Positions 38,601-50,408 of a DNA stretch of 64,000 bases are shown piece by piece (within the stretch, counting starts at the first letter, position 1; the number at the start of each line of letters is the position of its first letter). The notes under the pieces are model-generated. The model was given only the letters and a program-made list of their open reading frames with translations. It was not told where the DNA came from and made no database searches. Source of the DNA: Gyrodactylus bullatarudis (taxonomy: Eukaryota > Platyhelminthes > Monogenea > Gyrodactylidea > Gyrodactylidae); the NCBI GenBank assembly GCA_012064415.1, contig SSNU01000136.1, positions 265,333 to 329,332 of the forward strand, given 5' to 3'. A program made the position numbers and the translations under genes.

Positions 38601-40822
38601 TTCTTGAGTGAATAATTGAACAAGAAATATCTGAAAATCATCAGAAGCATACAGAAGCAAAGAGTAAAAAAAGTTGCACATAAACTTCTCGATTTTTCAT
38701 TCGTATTTGGCCATAGATTCTCGTTTGGATTGGGTGTGTCGTCAAGGAATTTATTCTAATTAGACTTTCTTATTTGCTGTCATTGAATAGATAACAACAA
38801 CTCTTGATGCTCATATATCGTAGAAATCAACCTTGTGCAGAGTATCATTTTGAATCTTTTGATTAATAGCAAGATTAGTATTGCTCATATAGTTTTATCT
38901 TCTACAAAAGAGCCTTTATTATAGTCGAGAAATGCATTCTTTTTCTCTGAATGCATCAAAGTTTAATTTCAATACATACATAGAATAGACTCAGAAAATC
39001 GTTTTTAGCGATTATTGAAAATTTTCTTCAATGAAATTAATTAGAGAGTTGTATAAATTTTGTCTGTAGCGTTGAATATTTGAAAATTATGTAAATTTAT
39101 TTTTGCTAGAATTAAATTTGTAGTTTCAAAATATGATTCTACAAGATGTTCAATGAACATTGTTCATAGTTAATTAGAGGTAAAAGTAATTTTTAAAATT
39201 AAGTTATCAATCAGATTTATTGGTTATTAAGAGAATAAAATCATCAACATTGAAATTTCTCCTTTGAACTGAAAATGACTTTCGATCTTGATTATAATAA
39301 TGTATTATTTAGATAATTCATCATTAAGACTATAAATAATTGCATAAATATAAAAGATAAAAATGTAAAAAATTGTATTTAAAAGTTAGGACGAGCCTTT
39401 TCAAAGTAAGCTTGCTATTTGAAATGCACAAGAACAAAAAGTTAACACACACACGCACACACGAACAATAAACAAGTTTTTCAATACTACAATACTGCAT
39501 TACTCTAAAGTAAGCAAAAGAAGGTAATATACAATACATGTATTCCAAATATATGATTCAGTATATATAGAAAGTATTAAATATATTATAAAAACACTCA
39601 ACTTTACATACGCACGCACATAGAATCTCTTTTATATTTAGTAAAATCATATTTTCCACCAATCAAATTTCAGGAGTAAACTAATCAAAGTTTTGAGTGC
39701 TATAAATACAACAAGGTTAACTACAACTCTTCATTAATTAATTTTATTCTTCTTGTGCACTTCTAGTTTGAATGAAATTTGTAAGCATATATAATAAAGA
39801 CAATAGAATACATTTTGTTGAAAGCCACAAAAGTATTCTAGCTGGATATCCTTTAAAAGTACTCCAAAATCAATGTCTCACGTATAATATAGATGATTAA
39901 CGAATATTGAAGTTATTACTGAAGCTTCAAGGTTAAAAAATGACAGGAAGCCGAAATAGTGACCATTCGCCAAACTTGGAACTTATAAAATTACTCGAGT
40001 GACCTTAGATGTAAGTTGTAAGTTTAATGATAAATTTACAATTCTAATTTATTTATAGCAGCTACTTCCTTTAAAATAATAATAATAATAACTGTAAACA
40101 TTCAGAATCGCAAGTGTTTATCATGTAAATGTTTATATCTGACCAACAATAAACACAAAAAACTAGTTTTTTAGGTTACAAACTCTATTTATTCGATCAA
40201 TCAATTTTAACACTGAAACTATATCATTTATCATGCTATTTAAGGGTCTTAATTTCCAATCATAACCATCAGAAAAGAAGAAGAAAAAATGTCAAGATTA
40301 CTTTTTACATTTCTTTCTTTTATGTGACTCCTCCAAGAAATTTTTTATTTTTAAAAATTACACTTCTTTTAATGCGCTTATTTTCTGTGTACAGTGTATA
40401 CACATGTGTATAATGAACCATACGAAAGAATGAAATAAAATTTTCAAAGAGGGTGTCAAGTGTACCCTGGTGCTAGCCTACACAACAATCCACTGCATGC
40501 ATATCTATCTCTTAATATATAAAGTTTTAACATACACATGTACGCTGCTGTAATTGATAATGAATATTGAAACAGAAAAATGTTAAAAATTCAACTGACC
40601 AATCAAAAGAATTTAATTTTTATAAGGGTCATTTGAGTTTAGAGTGTTTAACTGAAAATTAATAATTTTATAACTTATTTTATACCATTAGAATTGCACG
40701 GCCAAAAAAACATGAATGAGGACATTAAAGTGTGGATCATTTTCTTTTTTATCGCATGAGCCATTTCTTTGCATTTGTATTAAAAAATTCATTACTTTTA
40801 TAAATGCAAAGTATCTGGTATC
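35665..40822. other. Gene-poor AT-rich region
   Basis: About 5 kb with no supported gene. Open frames (such as 37232-37552 on both strands, 37856-38071 and 39330-39548) overlap in opposite directions, often lack an ATG and are compositionally random. Short simple repeats occur, for example (CA)n at about 39448-39464 and (AAT)n near 40078-40095. It may be a distal regulatory region or an intron of a gene outside my recognition. Confidence 0.45.
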
Positions 40823-41029
40823 ATGAATGAAAAATTAAACAACGAAACTCAACATGTTAGCCCATCAGATGTCGGGTTAGTTGACAAAGTCTCTTTAAGT
40901 GAGTCAAAACCTTGAAAAGAATCCACCTTTTAAAACAATATCATCAATGAACATTGTTTTCTTACAGGTGATAGTTGGTATACACAATATTTATCCATTT
41001 TTATTTCCTTTTTTTCATATATAATGTGA
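40823..41029 (+). CDS. Candidate two-exon membrane micropeptide (45 aa)
   Basis: Not a recognised family. Exon 40823-40898 starts with ATG and ends at a good donor (A|GTGAGT). A 69-nt intron ends in TTTCTTACAG, and exon 40968-41029 continues in phase to TGA. The predicted peptide is hydrophilic at first (MNEKLNNETQHVSPSD) and ends in a hydrophobic segment YLSIFISFFSYIM at the extreme C-terminus, as in a tail-anchored peptide. A second strong donor overlaps the stop codon (41025), so exon 2 might instead splice onward. Support is splice consensus plus composition only. Confidence 0.3.
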
Positions 41030-44000
41030 GTTTGCCGATGAGGATTTATTTCCAGGTAATTTTTATGATTCTAAACTTATTCCTAAGTAAGAAAGGGTTG
41101 AACTTTTGAGTTTATTACTGAAGTGAGATAGAAAAGTAAGTCCTACCCCTTTGATAACTTTAAGGGGTGGCAATGGAGAGCCAATTTTAATTACCATTTT
41201 TATTTTATTAATGAAATCACATGTCTTACTTACTTACCTAACGATCTCTTAGTATTAATACACTTTGGTACTCCACAGTGGTGGAGAAAAAGAGTTAAAA
41301 TATCACAAAAAAATAAATGTGAATGTCCTTTCGCATAAAAGAGAATGCAATCACATTGCAAGGCTTCACCTTCCTTTTGAAATCTACTTTTATGTAAAAT
41401 TCTTGCAGAAAGAAAGATGAGTAAATATTATTTACAGTTTTTTATGTTACTCTCTGAATCGAATGTACTCCTTCAATGGAAATGAGCATTTGCACTTTTC
41501 AAAGGTTGTAATGTTTGTTTCTTCTAGAGAAATACTTCTAGCTCCTAAGTGAATATTAAGCTGCTTGGTAGAAGAAGATGAAAACCAACTGTACTTTATA
41601 TTCTTGTCTATAATGAAGTAATTCACTTTTAATAGATGGCCCATTTGTTAGAAGTTATCAAGCAGTGTTAAAAAAGGAATACATTAAAACCATAACTTTC
41701 CTAATACTTGAGACTTAATTTTGAGATTTCTAATGATGGTTGCATATTCTATTCATGAATAATTTTTCTAAGAGTATAAAAATAGCTTCGATTTATCATT
41801 ACTTTTGAGGTTAAGATTATTTATTTTATTATTACTTTTTCTGTTTCTATTTGTTTTTATATAATAAATGATTATGTAAATATACACATGATGGTGCCAG
41901 CTAGATTTTTGAACGATATGCTGTTTTACTATAGTTGAAGGGCTGAGCTACTGTTATTCAAGTCCCGTTTGCATTACATATTTTACAAAAATAGAGAGAT
42001 AATTTTATGCAACCATGTACTGAGTATATTGTACTCAGATTTTATTTTATTTCTGCATAAACATGAAGAATTCGCATACCCTTTGTTGGTATGTATGTCG
42101 TTTATCTATGCTTTGAAATCTATTCAGTCATCCTCCCCCTTTCTGATAAAAAAAGCTTCTCCAGAAAAAAACAGCAGAGAAACACCTACATTGTGTGTAA
42201 ATATGAAATTATTGATTTAAATTTTTGTCATTTTATACGGAGAGCATAAAAATGAGGTCATTGAAACATCAAAATACTACTTTCTATACCAAAAAAATAT
42301 ATATTCTAACCCTGTGTCGTACACACACACACACACCAAAATATGTGTATGTTATACAGTGTATAATGAATGGCAAGTATTCTGAACGATGACTGCTCTT
42401 TTATTCAATCTCAAAAGTTTACCGAGAATATTTTACTTGGAATCAACAAAATAATTAACTAAAAAGAAATCTTAATTAACTGCATATATTGCAATTCTCG
42501 TTTGAGTAAAGTCTATAAAAATTAGTAAAAGTAGATTTAATTGGAATATAACCAACCTTTTTCAGACGTTGAAGACGTTGTATTTCAGATTCCATCATGG
42601 AAAAAAACAATTTTCCTATTAAAGTCTATAAACAAGAAAAGTTGGTTGCTGCTGTATGATTTTTATGTAGAATAACTTTCAAACAACTGTCCTAAAAGTC
42701 AAAAAGATGATTAATTATATTAATGAGAGAATTTAAAACACTAAAGTGATAGATAATGAATCGTATTTCTTCTCAACTTCACAAACTGTCTATTTTCAGG
42801 TTGTAATGAGATATTAGTACATTTCTCAAAAGAGTTGTACTGATCAAACTACATCGTTTGAGATTATAATTAATAATAATAATACACCTTGACAACAAAT
42901 CACAAGTTTTTTTCAAAATCATCTCTAAATGTATGAATTGTCATGTCTTTAAAGCATTCAAAAACTGTATGACAAGCTTTCAAAGGCGTCTTTCTAACGT
43001 CTTCTTTCGGATAGAGAAAAATTTATTAGACAAGTCAGTGTACTTTAAATTAAAATGATAAATTCTATGTAAGACATAAATTATTTTACAAATTATCGTT
43101 CATCATTGAATGAAGTCAGCTTAATTTGTATAGACTGGACGAGTTAAAGCTTAAAGATTATTATTCCATGTTGAAATTTTTCACTAAATTTGAATTATGA
43201 GATGTGTTGTGGATACAAATCAATCAGTTGAACGGCTTAGATGAAATCAATTCAAATTATTTTTCAAAAACACTCCTTGCGTTGTTGAAGCCTTATCCAG
43301 AAAAAAGGGTTAAAAAAAAAAATATCCTGAATAATTGGAGACTCTCCAATGGAGAGCGCTTTTATCCCTAGTTTCGTTAACTCTATTCGATTTTGGAATT
43401 TCAATTGAAATTTATTCCGTATAACAATCCTTGAAGCTCAATTTTTTTAATTGATAATTTTAAATCAGAGGAAAAGAAATTGTTGTTGAAAAATAATTTG
43501 AGCAACTATAAAATTTTTATTTTCCAATTGGTATGAAAACCTGATTATCCACTAAGTCAAAGTCAAGATCAATTTAATTATGACAGGTATGACTCTCATA
43601 GCTCAAAGATCACCTTCATTTATGATTTTTATGCACAATTCATTGCACATTGAAGCCTAATAACTCTAATTCACCAGTTGTCATTCAAGATGATTTTGCG
43701 CGCTTGATCACAAACTGGAAAGAATAAAACTATAGCACTAAAATATTTTATATTTGAATTTTACAAAAAGTGCTTCTCATTCATTGAACAGGACAAAATT
43801 TTTCTATTCAAATTAAATCAAGAGTTATTAAGGCAATATTAGTGATGATTTTTTAAAACTCCACTAGCAACAAGTATTCAGGCTTATAGTAGAAGCGAAC
43901 ATTCTCTATTCTGTATTTGAGAAAATTTAGACAATGCCTTTTTTTGTCTACCGCTGCTAATGATTGAGCTTAGCATTTTTCTTCTTCATATTTTATCTTC

Positions 44001-45525
44001 GAATTAGTCAGATTCGAAGGAAATAATCCTTAAAAGTCCTAACTTTATCAAGGAATAATCATATTTCAAACATTTGCCTTTAATCATTTTTTACCAAGAA
44101 TTCAAGACAGATGCAAAAAAGAATATTTCAGGAATTCAAATACACTAATTTATGAACCATTCTATTGTTGTGTGGGAGCGTATTTTGGTTATGACTGCTT
44201 GAAAATGAGTGAATTTGTAGTGATCCATCATAGTCTTGTAATCAAAATTATTCAATCTCAGCGAATTTTAATGACCAAACATTGCAGTTCTAAAAATTTC
44301 AAACTCAAGTTCAAAAAAAAAAAAAAATCTTGCGCCAACTCAAGATTTGAAAGTGTTACTCATAATCTCGAACACAAAATATCATCTTCATAGATGAGTA
44401 TTCGAAATTCCTAACTTTATCCAGTCTGAAAATTGTTGTCAGTAATATATTGGTGTAAGCATAAAAATTATTGAAAAGAACAAACGATTAATTAATAAAT
44501 ATATCTCTCACACTGTATTGACATAATGCAATGTAAAGAAAAATAACAAGAAATTGTACCATTTATAACCAAGTTGAATCCATGTTGATTCCAATTATGA
44601 ACCAAAGTTTTACCGATTTCATTTACTATTTTATTCAGTATAGTGTATACTTTAGTGTATGAAATTTTTATTACCTGAATTTATAAAGTCTTTAATGCTC
44701 AGAGGACAGTCAGGACACTCAAAAAAATAAAGCTAGAAAATTACAAGTTATAATTTACAACTAAAAAATTCATACCAAAGATTTGAGGAAAATCAGCTCC
44801 TAACCAAGAAAAAATCTATTTTTATCTAATTATTTTCATTGATGGCTTGACCAACATATAATATAGTTGAATGTTTTGCTTGTAATCTTATCAAGAAATT
44901 CATTTTTCCTCAAGATCGAAATTTACTCTGAGAAAAAGAACATGATGATATAGCACTAATCAAATCACAAAACATCAAATCGAATAACTTATTTTTATTT
45001 GTAAAACTACTTTTAAGTAAATATAGTATTGTTTAAATAAATTAAATTACTTTATTGATTAAATAGCTGGTGAGAATTAAAGGGTGGACATAACGGACAG
45101 ATTGTATGAGAAAACTATGTTTGTTACAACAGTGGGCTATCCCATAAGAAATAATTTAAGAAGTAGCTGACTATAAGATACAAAAAATCGATTAAAACGT
45201 ATGAGAAAGTTGATTTTTTTTCTCTCTTCGACTTTAATGCCTTAACAGTCAGAGGAATAAAACAAAATGCAGTTTGAAATCAGAAGAGACCAGACTATTT
45301 CATAAATAAAGATTGCTATTTATTTATATGACATGTATCACACTGAAGAGTATGCCCGAAATGGGATTTTTAATTTGTGAAATAGGTCAGCTTAAAATCA
45401 ATGTTCCAGAGCATTTATCTAAGTGAAATTTTTAGTCAAAAATTTATACACGATTTATAGACCTACTTCAAAGTACAACTTATAAGTTGTTAATTTATAG
45501 TAAAAGTACGAAAATGGAGGTGTGA
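41030..45525. other. Gene-poor AT-rich region
   Basis: About 4.5 kb with no supported coding sequence. It contains an (AC)n run at about 42321-42336 and a poly-A run near 44317-44330. Open frames at 41447-41644, 41969-42220 and 44172-44393 have no recognisable motif. Confidence 0.45.
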
Positions 45526-46140
45526 TTAGTAATCACTAGGGCGACCAAAATGCCTTTTTTGCCTTTTTTGAGAGTGAGTCTAAAATACTTTGAAAATATT
45601 AAAAATTCAGTCCGTTTTTTCCTAAACCTATTAATAAGAGAAAAAAGTTTGCCTTCTATTTCGAGGAGGCTTGCCTTTTTTTCGCCTTTTTTAAAAAGGA
45701 TTGCTTTTTCATTTTTTTCAAGGACTGTGCAAATTTTTTATCCTTGTTTATCTTGATCTTAGTTAAATTTTCATTGTCTGAATCTAATTTTAGGGGGGGA
45801 CTCGGTAAACAGCCAATAGAAATGGCTTATCCAACTCAACATCTCATTCTCATTCTATTCACTTGAAAGGTTTGAAGAATTGATTAATTTTTTTTAAATC
45901 ACTACTTGTGAGAGATATTCGATTTTATGAATATACCTTTTTTGCTTTACTATGTTGTTAAAGCTACTTTTTGGATTTTTAATGAGATCTCCTTCACGTC
46001 CGCTTTCAGCAGATATCTTCTTGGGATGCTTCTCGTGAGAAACATTCGATTTTATGAATTTGCGTTTTTCAGAATTAAAAATTGCCTTTTTTCATCATAA
46101 AATATGCTTTTTTCTGGTCGCCCTAATCAGTGATTACTAA
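45526..46140. mobile_element. MITE-like nonautonomous DNA transposon with GGGCGACCA inverted ends
   Basis: The left end TTAGTAATCACTAGGGCGACCA (45526-45547) is matched at the right end (46115-46140) in inverted orientation, TGGTCGCCCTA then GTGATTACTAA, with a 3-nt difference between the blocks. The interior is about 570 bp, T-rich, with repeated GCCTTTTTT and no coding capacity; the frame at 45550-45756 lies wholly inside it. TA flanks the GGGCGACCA cores on both sides, which would suit a Tc1/mariner-type insertion, but the outer inverted matches blur the boundary. Confidence 0.75.
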
Positions 46141-46242
46141 CCAAAGACGGTTTTTACCCGTATTTAGGGATGCACTTATAAGAGCAGGTGAGATTTATGG
46201 AAGGACATTATATTTAAAATAGTTGAGAAAAATACTCTTCAA

Positions 46243-46722
46243 TCAAAAGAACATTGAGGGAAATCTTGTAGAATCAAATATTGACATTTTAACTGCTGGC
46301 TCCCATAAGTAGTTATCAGGTAGTATGTACTTGGAGCTTTTCCTATCTGATTCTTTCAAGGTGTTTGAAAGAAAACTTATTGCTTCATCAATGGACTCTT
46401 CCCTTTTCCTTCGTTCTCTGGCTATTTCATCAAGACGATTTTTTTCCTCTTGTCTGGTTGTCCCAAGGTCAAGAAAAGTAACTGAATTCTCACCCCTTGA
46501 AATTTGAGTCTGAGACCTTCTTCGGATTGTATCAGATGGACATGACTCACGCTTAGCGTTGGAAGATCTTCTCGGATCACTGGAAATAGATCTTTGGTTT
46601 TTAGTATGCTTTCGTCGACTGAGGAATTTTCTCACATCAAAACTACTACCTCCTTCGCATGTCAGCGAAAGAAAAAAAAGTAACCCCAAACTAAGCCAAG
46701 TTAACTGTTTGATGATTAACAT
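46243..46722 (-). CDS. Secreted lineage-specific protein, cluster member 1
   Basis: Unrecognised 159-aa protein. The ATG at 46722 is chosen because it is followed at once by a signal peptide (hydrophobic core WLSLGLLFFLSL, cleavage near CEG). The mature part is basic and Arg/Ser rich with several RR and KR pairs. The C-terminal third contains AISFLSNTLKES, then YILPDNYLWEP (residues about 113-142), and ends STRFPSMFF. Both segments resemble the large Gln-rich neighbour at 48324-50408, so I group them. A peptide precursor is conceivable from the dibasic sites but unproven. Confidence 0.65.
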   Translation of the reverse strand: MLIIKQLTWLSLGLLFFLSLTCEGGSSFDVRKFLSRRKHTKNQRSISSDPRRSSNAKRESCPSDTIRRRSQTQISRGENSVTFLDLGTTRQEEKNRLDEIARERRKREESIDEAISFLSNTLKESDRKSSKYILPDNYLWEPAVKMSIFDSTRFPSMFF

Positions 46723-46981
46723 TTTTCTATCAACATCAAAGCATCTTACTATAACTATCTTTTTGGCTGATGTCCACAAAAAAGAGATACGGATATATTT
46801 GCTGTATGAAAGATTAAAAAATCACACTTTATTCTATCACAACATTCGATATCACGAATATTAAATCCAAGGTTTATCTTGCTTTCACTTATTTTCATGT
46901 GAAATTCACATTGTGAATATAAAAATAATCTGTTGTTGTTGAGGTGTCAATAATTACAAAATCTCTTTTCATGCTCATGAG

Positions 46982-47644
46982 TTAATATCGAGAAAATTTT
47001 CCATATCGATAATTTCTCGAGCCAGAATTAAAACCGAATGCTCCTTGATCGTTGAAATTACCCCAGAGAAGATCTCGATTCGGGCGATAGATATCATAGA
47101 GTCTTTGTCGACTTTGATGAATATAAATTTCATTTCTGAGTAAATTGAGGCCTTTTTCTGTTGGCTTAGGATCTGTTATTTCGTTCTTTTGATTCATTGT
47201 CGGTGTGCCCCAATTCGAACCCCAAACCGTAGAGACTTTTTCAGTTTCTGTCTCCGTTGGAGTAATTGTTTTCTTGGTACTGGTCTTTTTCCTCAATGAT
47301 GGTAGCAGATAATTCAGGGGTTGATTAATCGCTGGAATGGTCGTTGCATTGCTATCATCAAATTCAATGTATTCGCACTTTGTACTGGAATCAATTATGT
47401 TGCTATTATTACAATTTTCAATGGCATTATTGTTATTATTATTATTCGTTAGATTTTGCATATCCAGGCATGTTGTTGTAGAAGTAGTAGTCTCTTCAAA
47501 TTGGTTAGGCGGTGTGATAAAAGAGAAGTCTTGAGTGTCAGCCTCATGGACTACTTCTTCATCAACTTCACTCGAATCGTAAACGGGAATCGATTTTACC
47601 TTATGACTCGAATATCCATAGATTGTATCATAAATGGTGGTCAT
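46982..47644 (-). CDS. Cluster member 2: Asn/Thr-rich protein with shared motif
   Basis: Unrecognised 220-aa open frame with ATG at 47644. A good acceptor (ATTTATAG) lies 9 nt upstream in frame, so an earlier exon, perhaps with a signal peptide, is possible; I could not find one. The N-terminal half is acidic with poly-Asn. The C-terminal part has GLNLLRNEIYIHQSR and YDIYRPNRDLLWGNF, which align to the motif of the neighbours, and ends in a Gly/Tyr/Arg-rich tail. Confidence 0.6.
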   Translation of the reverse strand: MTTIYDTIYGYSSHKVKSIPVYDSSEVDEEVVHEADTQDFSFITPPNQFEETTTSTTTCLDMQNLTNNNNNNNAIENCNNSNIIDSSTKCEYIEFDDSNATTIPAINQPLNYLLPSLRKKTSTKKTITPTETETEKVSTVWGSNWGTPTMNQKNEITDPKPTEKGLNLLRNEIYIHQSRQRLYDIYRPNRDLLWGNFNDQGAFGFNSGSRNYRYGKFSRY

Positions 47645-48323
47645 AGGTGTTTTCTATAAATATGAGAACAGTTTCTTCTTTCTCTCTGAAGCTAACGGTA
47701 GAATAATGAAATAATTAATTTCTACATTTTTATTGTTACAGAGCATGAGAGAGCAGCTATTTTTTCAAGAGTTTTTCACTGAACGTGTAGTTACTCTTTG
47801 ATGAACCTGGCTCACTAGAAGTGTTCTCTGAGTAATAAAAGATACATATGAACTTTGTGATGCGAACATGATAAATTTCAGTTTGGGCCTTGTCATGAAT
47901 ATTATAGAATTGCATTTTTCTAGTTCAGAATCAGTTATTAATAAGTGATCCTAATACTAGATTGAACTTTTATTGAAAAAAGAAATTTTTTTAACATTTC
48001 AGAGATTTATTATATTAATAAACAGCAATAATCAATATAAATACAGAATTTATCAACACTGTTGTGAGAGTTGAATCCCAAAAAATTTAGGTATTTTTCG
48101 TTAAAATTGATAAACTTTGATTTTTTGTTTATCTTTCTAAGATTCATGTTTAACTTGAATGTGAGAAATTTTTTTTCTATATCAAAGAATGAATTGACAT
48201 GAATTCCATTAATACAAAGATTTCTCTATCTTGTTTTTTAGGATAAAAATAGGCTTTTTAATAGTATAATCAGATTGGGAATTGGTATCTTTCTTTCTTG
48301 GGATTTCCTAGTATGAATAGATA
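47645..48323. other. Intergenic, nothing recognised
   Basis: About 680 bp between two minus-strand members of the cluster. It may contain the upstream exon and promoter of the 46982-47644 gene and the 3' UTR of the 48324-50408 gene. Confidence 0.4.
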
Positions 48324-50408
48324 TTAATCATTGTTTTCTTCGTCGTTGAATTCCCCGTTCCACCAAAATTGAGTCATCAAATTGTCCGGCAATTCTTGGA
48401 GTTTCTTCATGATTTTTTCGATTAAAACATTCCATTTGATTAATTTACTGGGTAGATGATAAAACCATCTCTTTGAATTAGCTAATAACATTGACTCGAA
48501 ACGACTAGATCTAGGTAGGAAGCCTTGCGTTAAAATATGACGAAGAAAGTCTGAATTTTCAAATTCCATTCTTATGCAGTTATAGTTGTTGAAATTTCTT
48601 GGTCCCTGGCCCTGGTTTGAAGGTTGACCATTTCCACCTCCAGAATTCGAATTTGAATTCGATGGTGGAGGAGGAGGTGGTCCTGAAGATGTTGGAAGGA
48701 GGTCTGAAGATCCCTCAACTCTCGACCAAAGAGGTTCCCCGGGTAGAAATCCATAGTCCATTGCTTGACGTTTAGCAAAGCTAAAGCTAACAGCCCCCTG
48801 AAGAAGTCTAAGAGCCTCACCTGGCACTTTCTCCTGTGGAGCTCCATTTCCGTTAATGCTTCTAGAACCGTAGCCCATATGATTACCGCCCATCATCATT
48901 TGGTGACCCATATTCATTTGATGGTTACCTTGTTGTTGCGGTAAATACATTTGTTGTACAACAGGCTGTTGAGGCTGCTGCGACTGCTGCTGCTGATACA
49001 TGGTAGGCATACTCATTTGGTTTGGCATGCTTGGATAGTTTTGATTTGTTGTTGCATCTGTTGGTGACTGAGGGTGATTTCGATTTTGTATTTGTCCTGG
49101 GAAATCAGAATATCCACAATTGCTGCATGTTTGCATGGGACCATGGTTGCAAAGGTTCTGAGGCCATTTATCATTATTATTGTTACCATTGGTATTCTGA
49201 AAATTATTGCCATTATTTGATATTTGTTGAGGTGAATTAGGCGGTTGTTGCTGCTGAGATATTTGAGGTGAATCCTGAAAGTTTTGTTGATTTCCAGAAA
49301 TTTGTTGCGGACCGGTCATCGTTGGTTGAATGGAACTTGTGGGAATAGTCATCGGTGTTTGGGGATAGTTTTGCATCTGCTGATTTTGGACTTGTTGGGC
49401 AGATATTATTGGTGTCTGGATCATTTGATTCGAAACGGAAGGTGTCGACGACATTGGCATTTGCATCATTGGCTGTTGAGGTTGGCTAGGAACAGAAGCA
49501 GATGGTGTACTGGTAACTACATTATTAATCATTGGCATTTGTTGTGAACCCAGATTCGGATTAGAGGGTGGAAAACTCTGTATCGGTGTGTAGAATTGCT
49601 GTGGGAGAGAAGTTGGAAACTGATTCTGTGGAACGCTAGGTGTGTATGGTTGATTTGGTTGTGGTGTATTCAGATATTGAGGATGCTGCTGGAAGCTAGC
49701 TTGCATCATCATTTGTTGTTGAGGAATACTCGGATTCATTGGTGTCATAGGAACCACTTGTACTTCATTCGACGGTTGAAGTTGAGCCTGTTGTAGCTGA
49801 TTCGGAATCATTTGTTGCTGAATGAACTGCTGAGGATTAATCTGTTGTTGCTGTTGCTGGGGCTGTTGTTGCTGTTGCTGGCCATTTGAGTAGCCTTGTG
49901 GCATGAGTATAGCTTGTTGATTTGGGTCTATACAAACTTGTTCATTAGTCACTGGAATTGTTTGACCTGTTTGAACATTTTGTCTCTGCTGTTGTTGTTG
50001 TTGATGGTGATGAACTTGGCTCGGAGAGGTAGGGGGAAGTTGAGCTTGTGGGTTCTTATTCGAAGAACCAGTTGTTGGGCTAGTACTCTGAGAGTTTGCA
50101 TTATTATTTCCAGATGATGAGCTCCCAGCACCGTTAGAAAATTTGTTAGCTGAAGCAGTTGCTTTTGCTAGCATATTTCGGCCAGCTGTCACTTCGGCAA
50201 CCCAACTTCCACGTTTCGATGTTAATCCACGATGAGACGGATGATTGTGAGCTGATGATGAACTTCCTCCCTGAGATTGTCTGTTATTACTTAGGGCATT
50301 ATCTGATGGCGTTGATATTGTTTTACTATTAAGTGGGTTACTAGTCCGAAATATTCCTTGCGAATAAGCTAACAATAAGCTGAATAATACGATCAAAATT
50401 TTTATCAT
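48324..50408 (-). CDS. Secreted Gln-rich 694-aa protein, cluster member 3
   Basis: Not a recognised family. Single exon with an N-terminal signal peptide (IKILIVLFSLLLAYSQG). Residues about 30-120 are Ser/Asn rich, and about 125-525 are dominated by Gln, Pro, Met and Asn with poly-Gln runs. The conserved-looking part is the last 165 residues: ALRLLQGAVSFSFAK and YGFLPGEPLWSRVE (residues 532-565), a poly-Pro and Gly/Asn linker, then HILTQGFLPRSSRFESMLL and a Trp-rich acidic tail. GFLP occurs twice, hinting at an internal duplication. The low-complexity body suggests an extracellular matrix, cuticle, cement or silk-like role, but that is inference. Confidence 0.8.
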   Translation of the reverse strand: MIKILIVLFSLLLAYSQGIFRTSNPLNSKTISTPSDNALSNNRQSQGGSSSSAHNHPSHRGLTSKRGSWVAEVTAGRNMLAKATASANKFSNGAGSSSSGNNNANSQSTSPTTGSSNKNPQAQLPPTSPSQVHHHQQQQQQRQNVQTGQTIPVTNEQVCIDPNQQAILMPQGYSNGQQQQQQPQQQQQQINPQQFIQQQMIPNQLQQAQLQPSNEVQVVPMTPMNPSIPQQQMMMQASFQQHPQYLNTPQPNQPYTPSVPQNQFPTSLPQQFYTPIQSFPPSNPNLGSQQMPMINNVVTSTPSASVPSQPQQPMMQMPMSSTPSVSNQMIQTPIISAQQVQNQQMQNYPQTPMTIPTSSIQPTMTGPQQISGNQQNFQDSPQISQQQQPPNSPQQISNNGNNFQNTNGNNNNDKWPQNLCNHGPMQTCSNCGYSDFPGQIQNRNHPQSPTDATTNQNYPSMPNQMSMPTMYQQQQSQQPQQPVVQQMYLPQQQGNHQMNMGHQMMMGGNHMGYGSRSINGNGAPQEKVPGEALRLLQGAVSFSFAKRQAMDYGFLPGEPLWSRVEGSSDLLPTSSGPPPPPPSNSNSNSGGGNGQPSNQGQGPRNFNNYNCIRMEFENSDFLRHILTQGFLPRSSRFESMLLANSKRWFYHLPSKLIKWNVLIEKIMKKLQELPDNLMTQFWWNGEFNDEENND

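Noticed and set aside
13907..42336. Simple repeats (GAT, AC, CA and AAT runs) as CRISPR-like or functional arrays
   Set aside because: They are ordinary microsatellites without unique spacers.
45550..45756. 68-codon ORF
   Set aside because: Contained entirely in the MITE; Phe-rich because of the GCCTTTTTT repeats.
49022..50117. Several plus-strand ORFs rich in Leu, Trp and His
   Set aside because: They are antisense shadows of the CAA/CAG-rich coding sequence of the Gln-rich protein.
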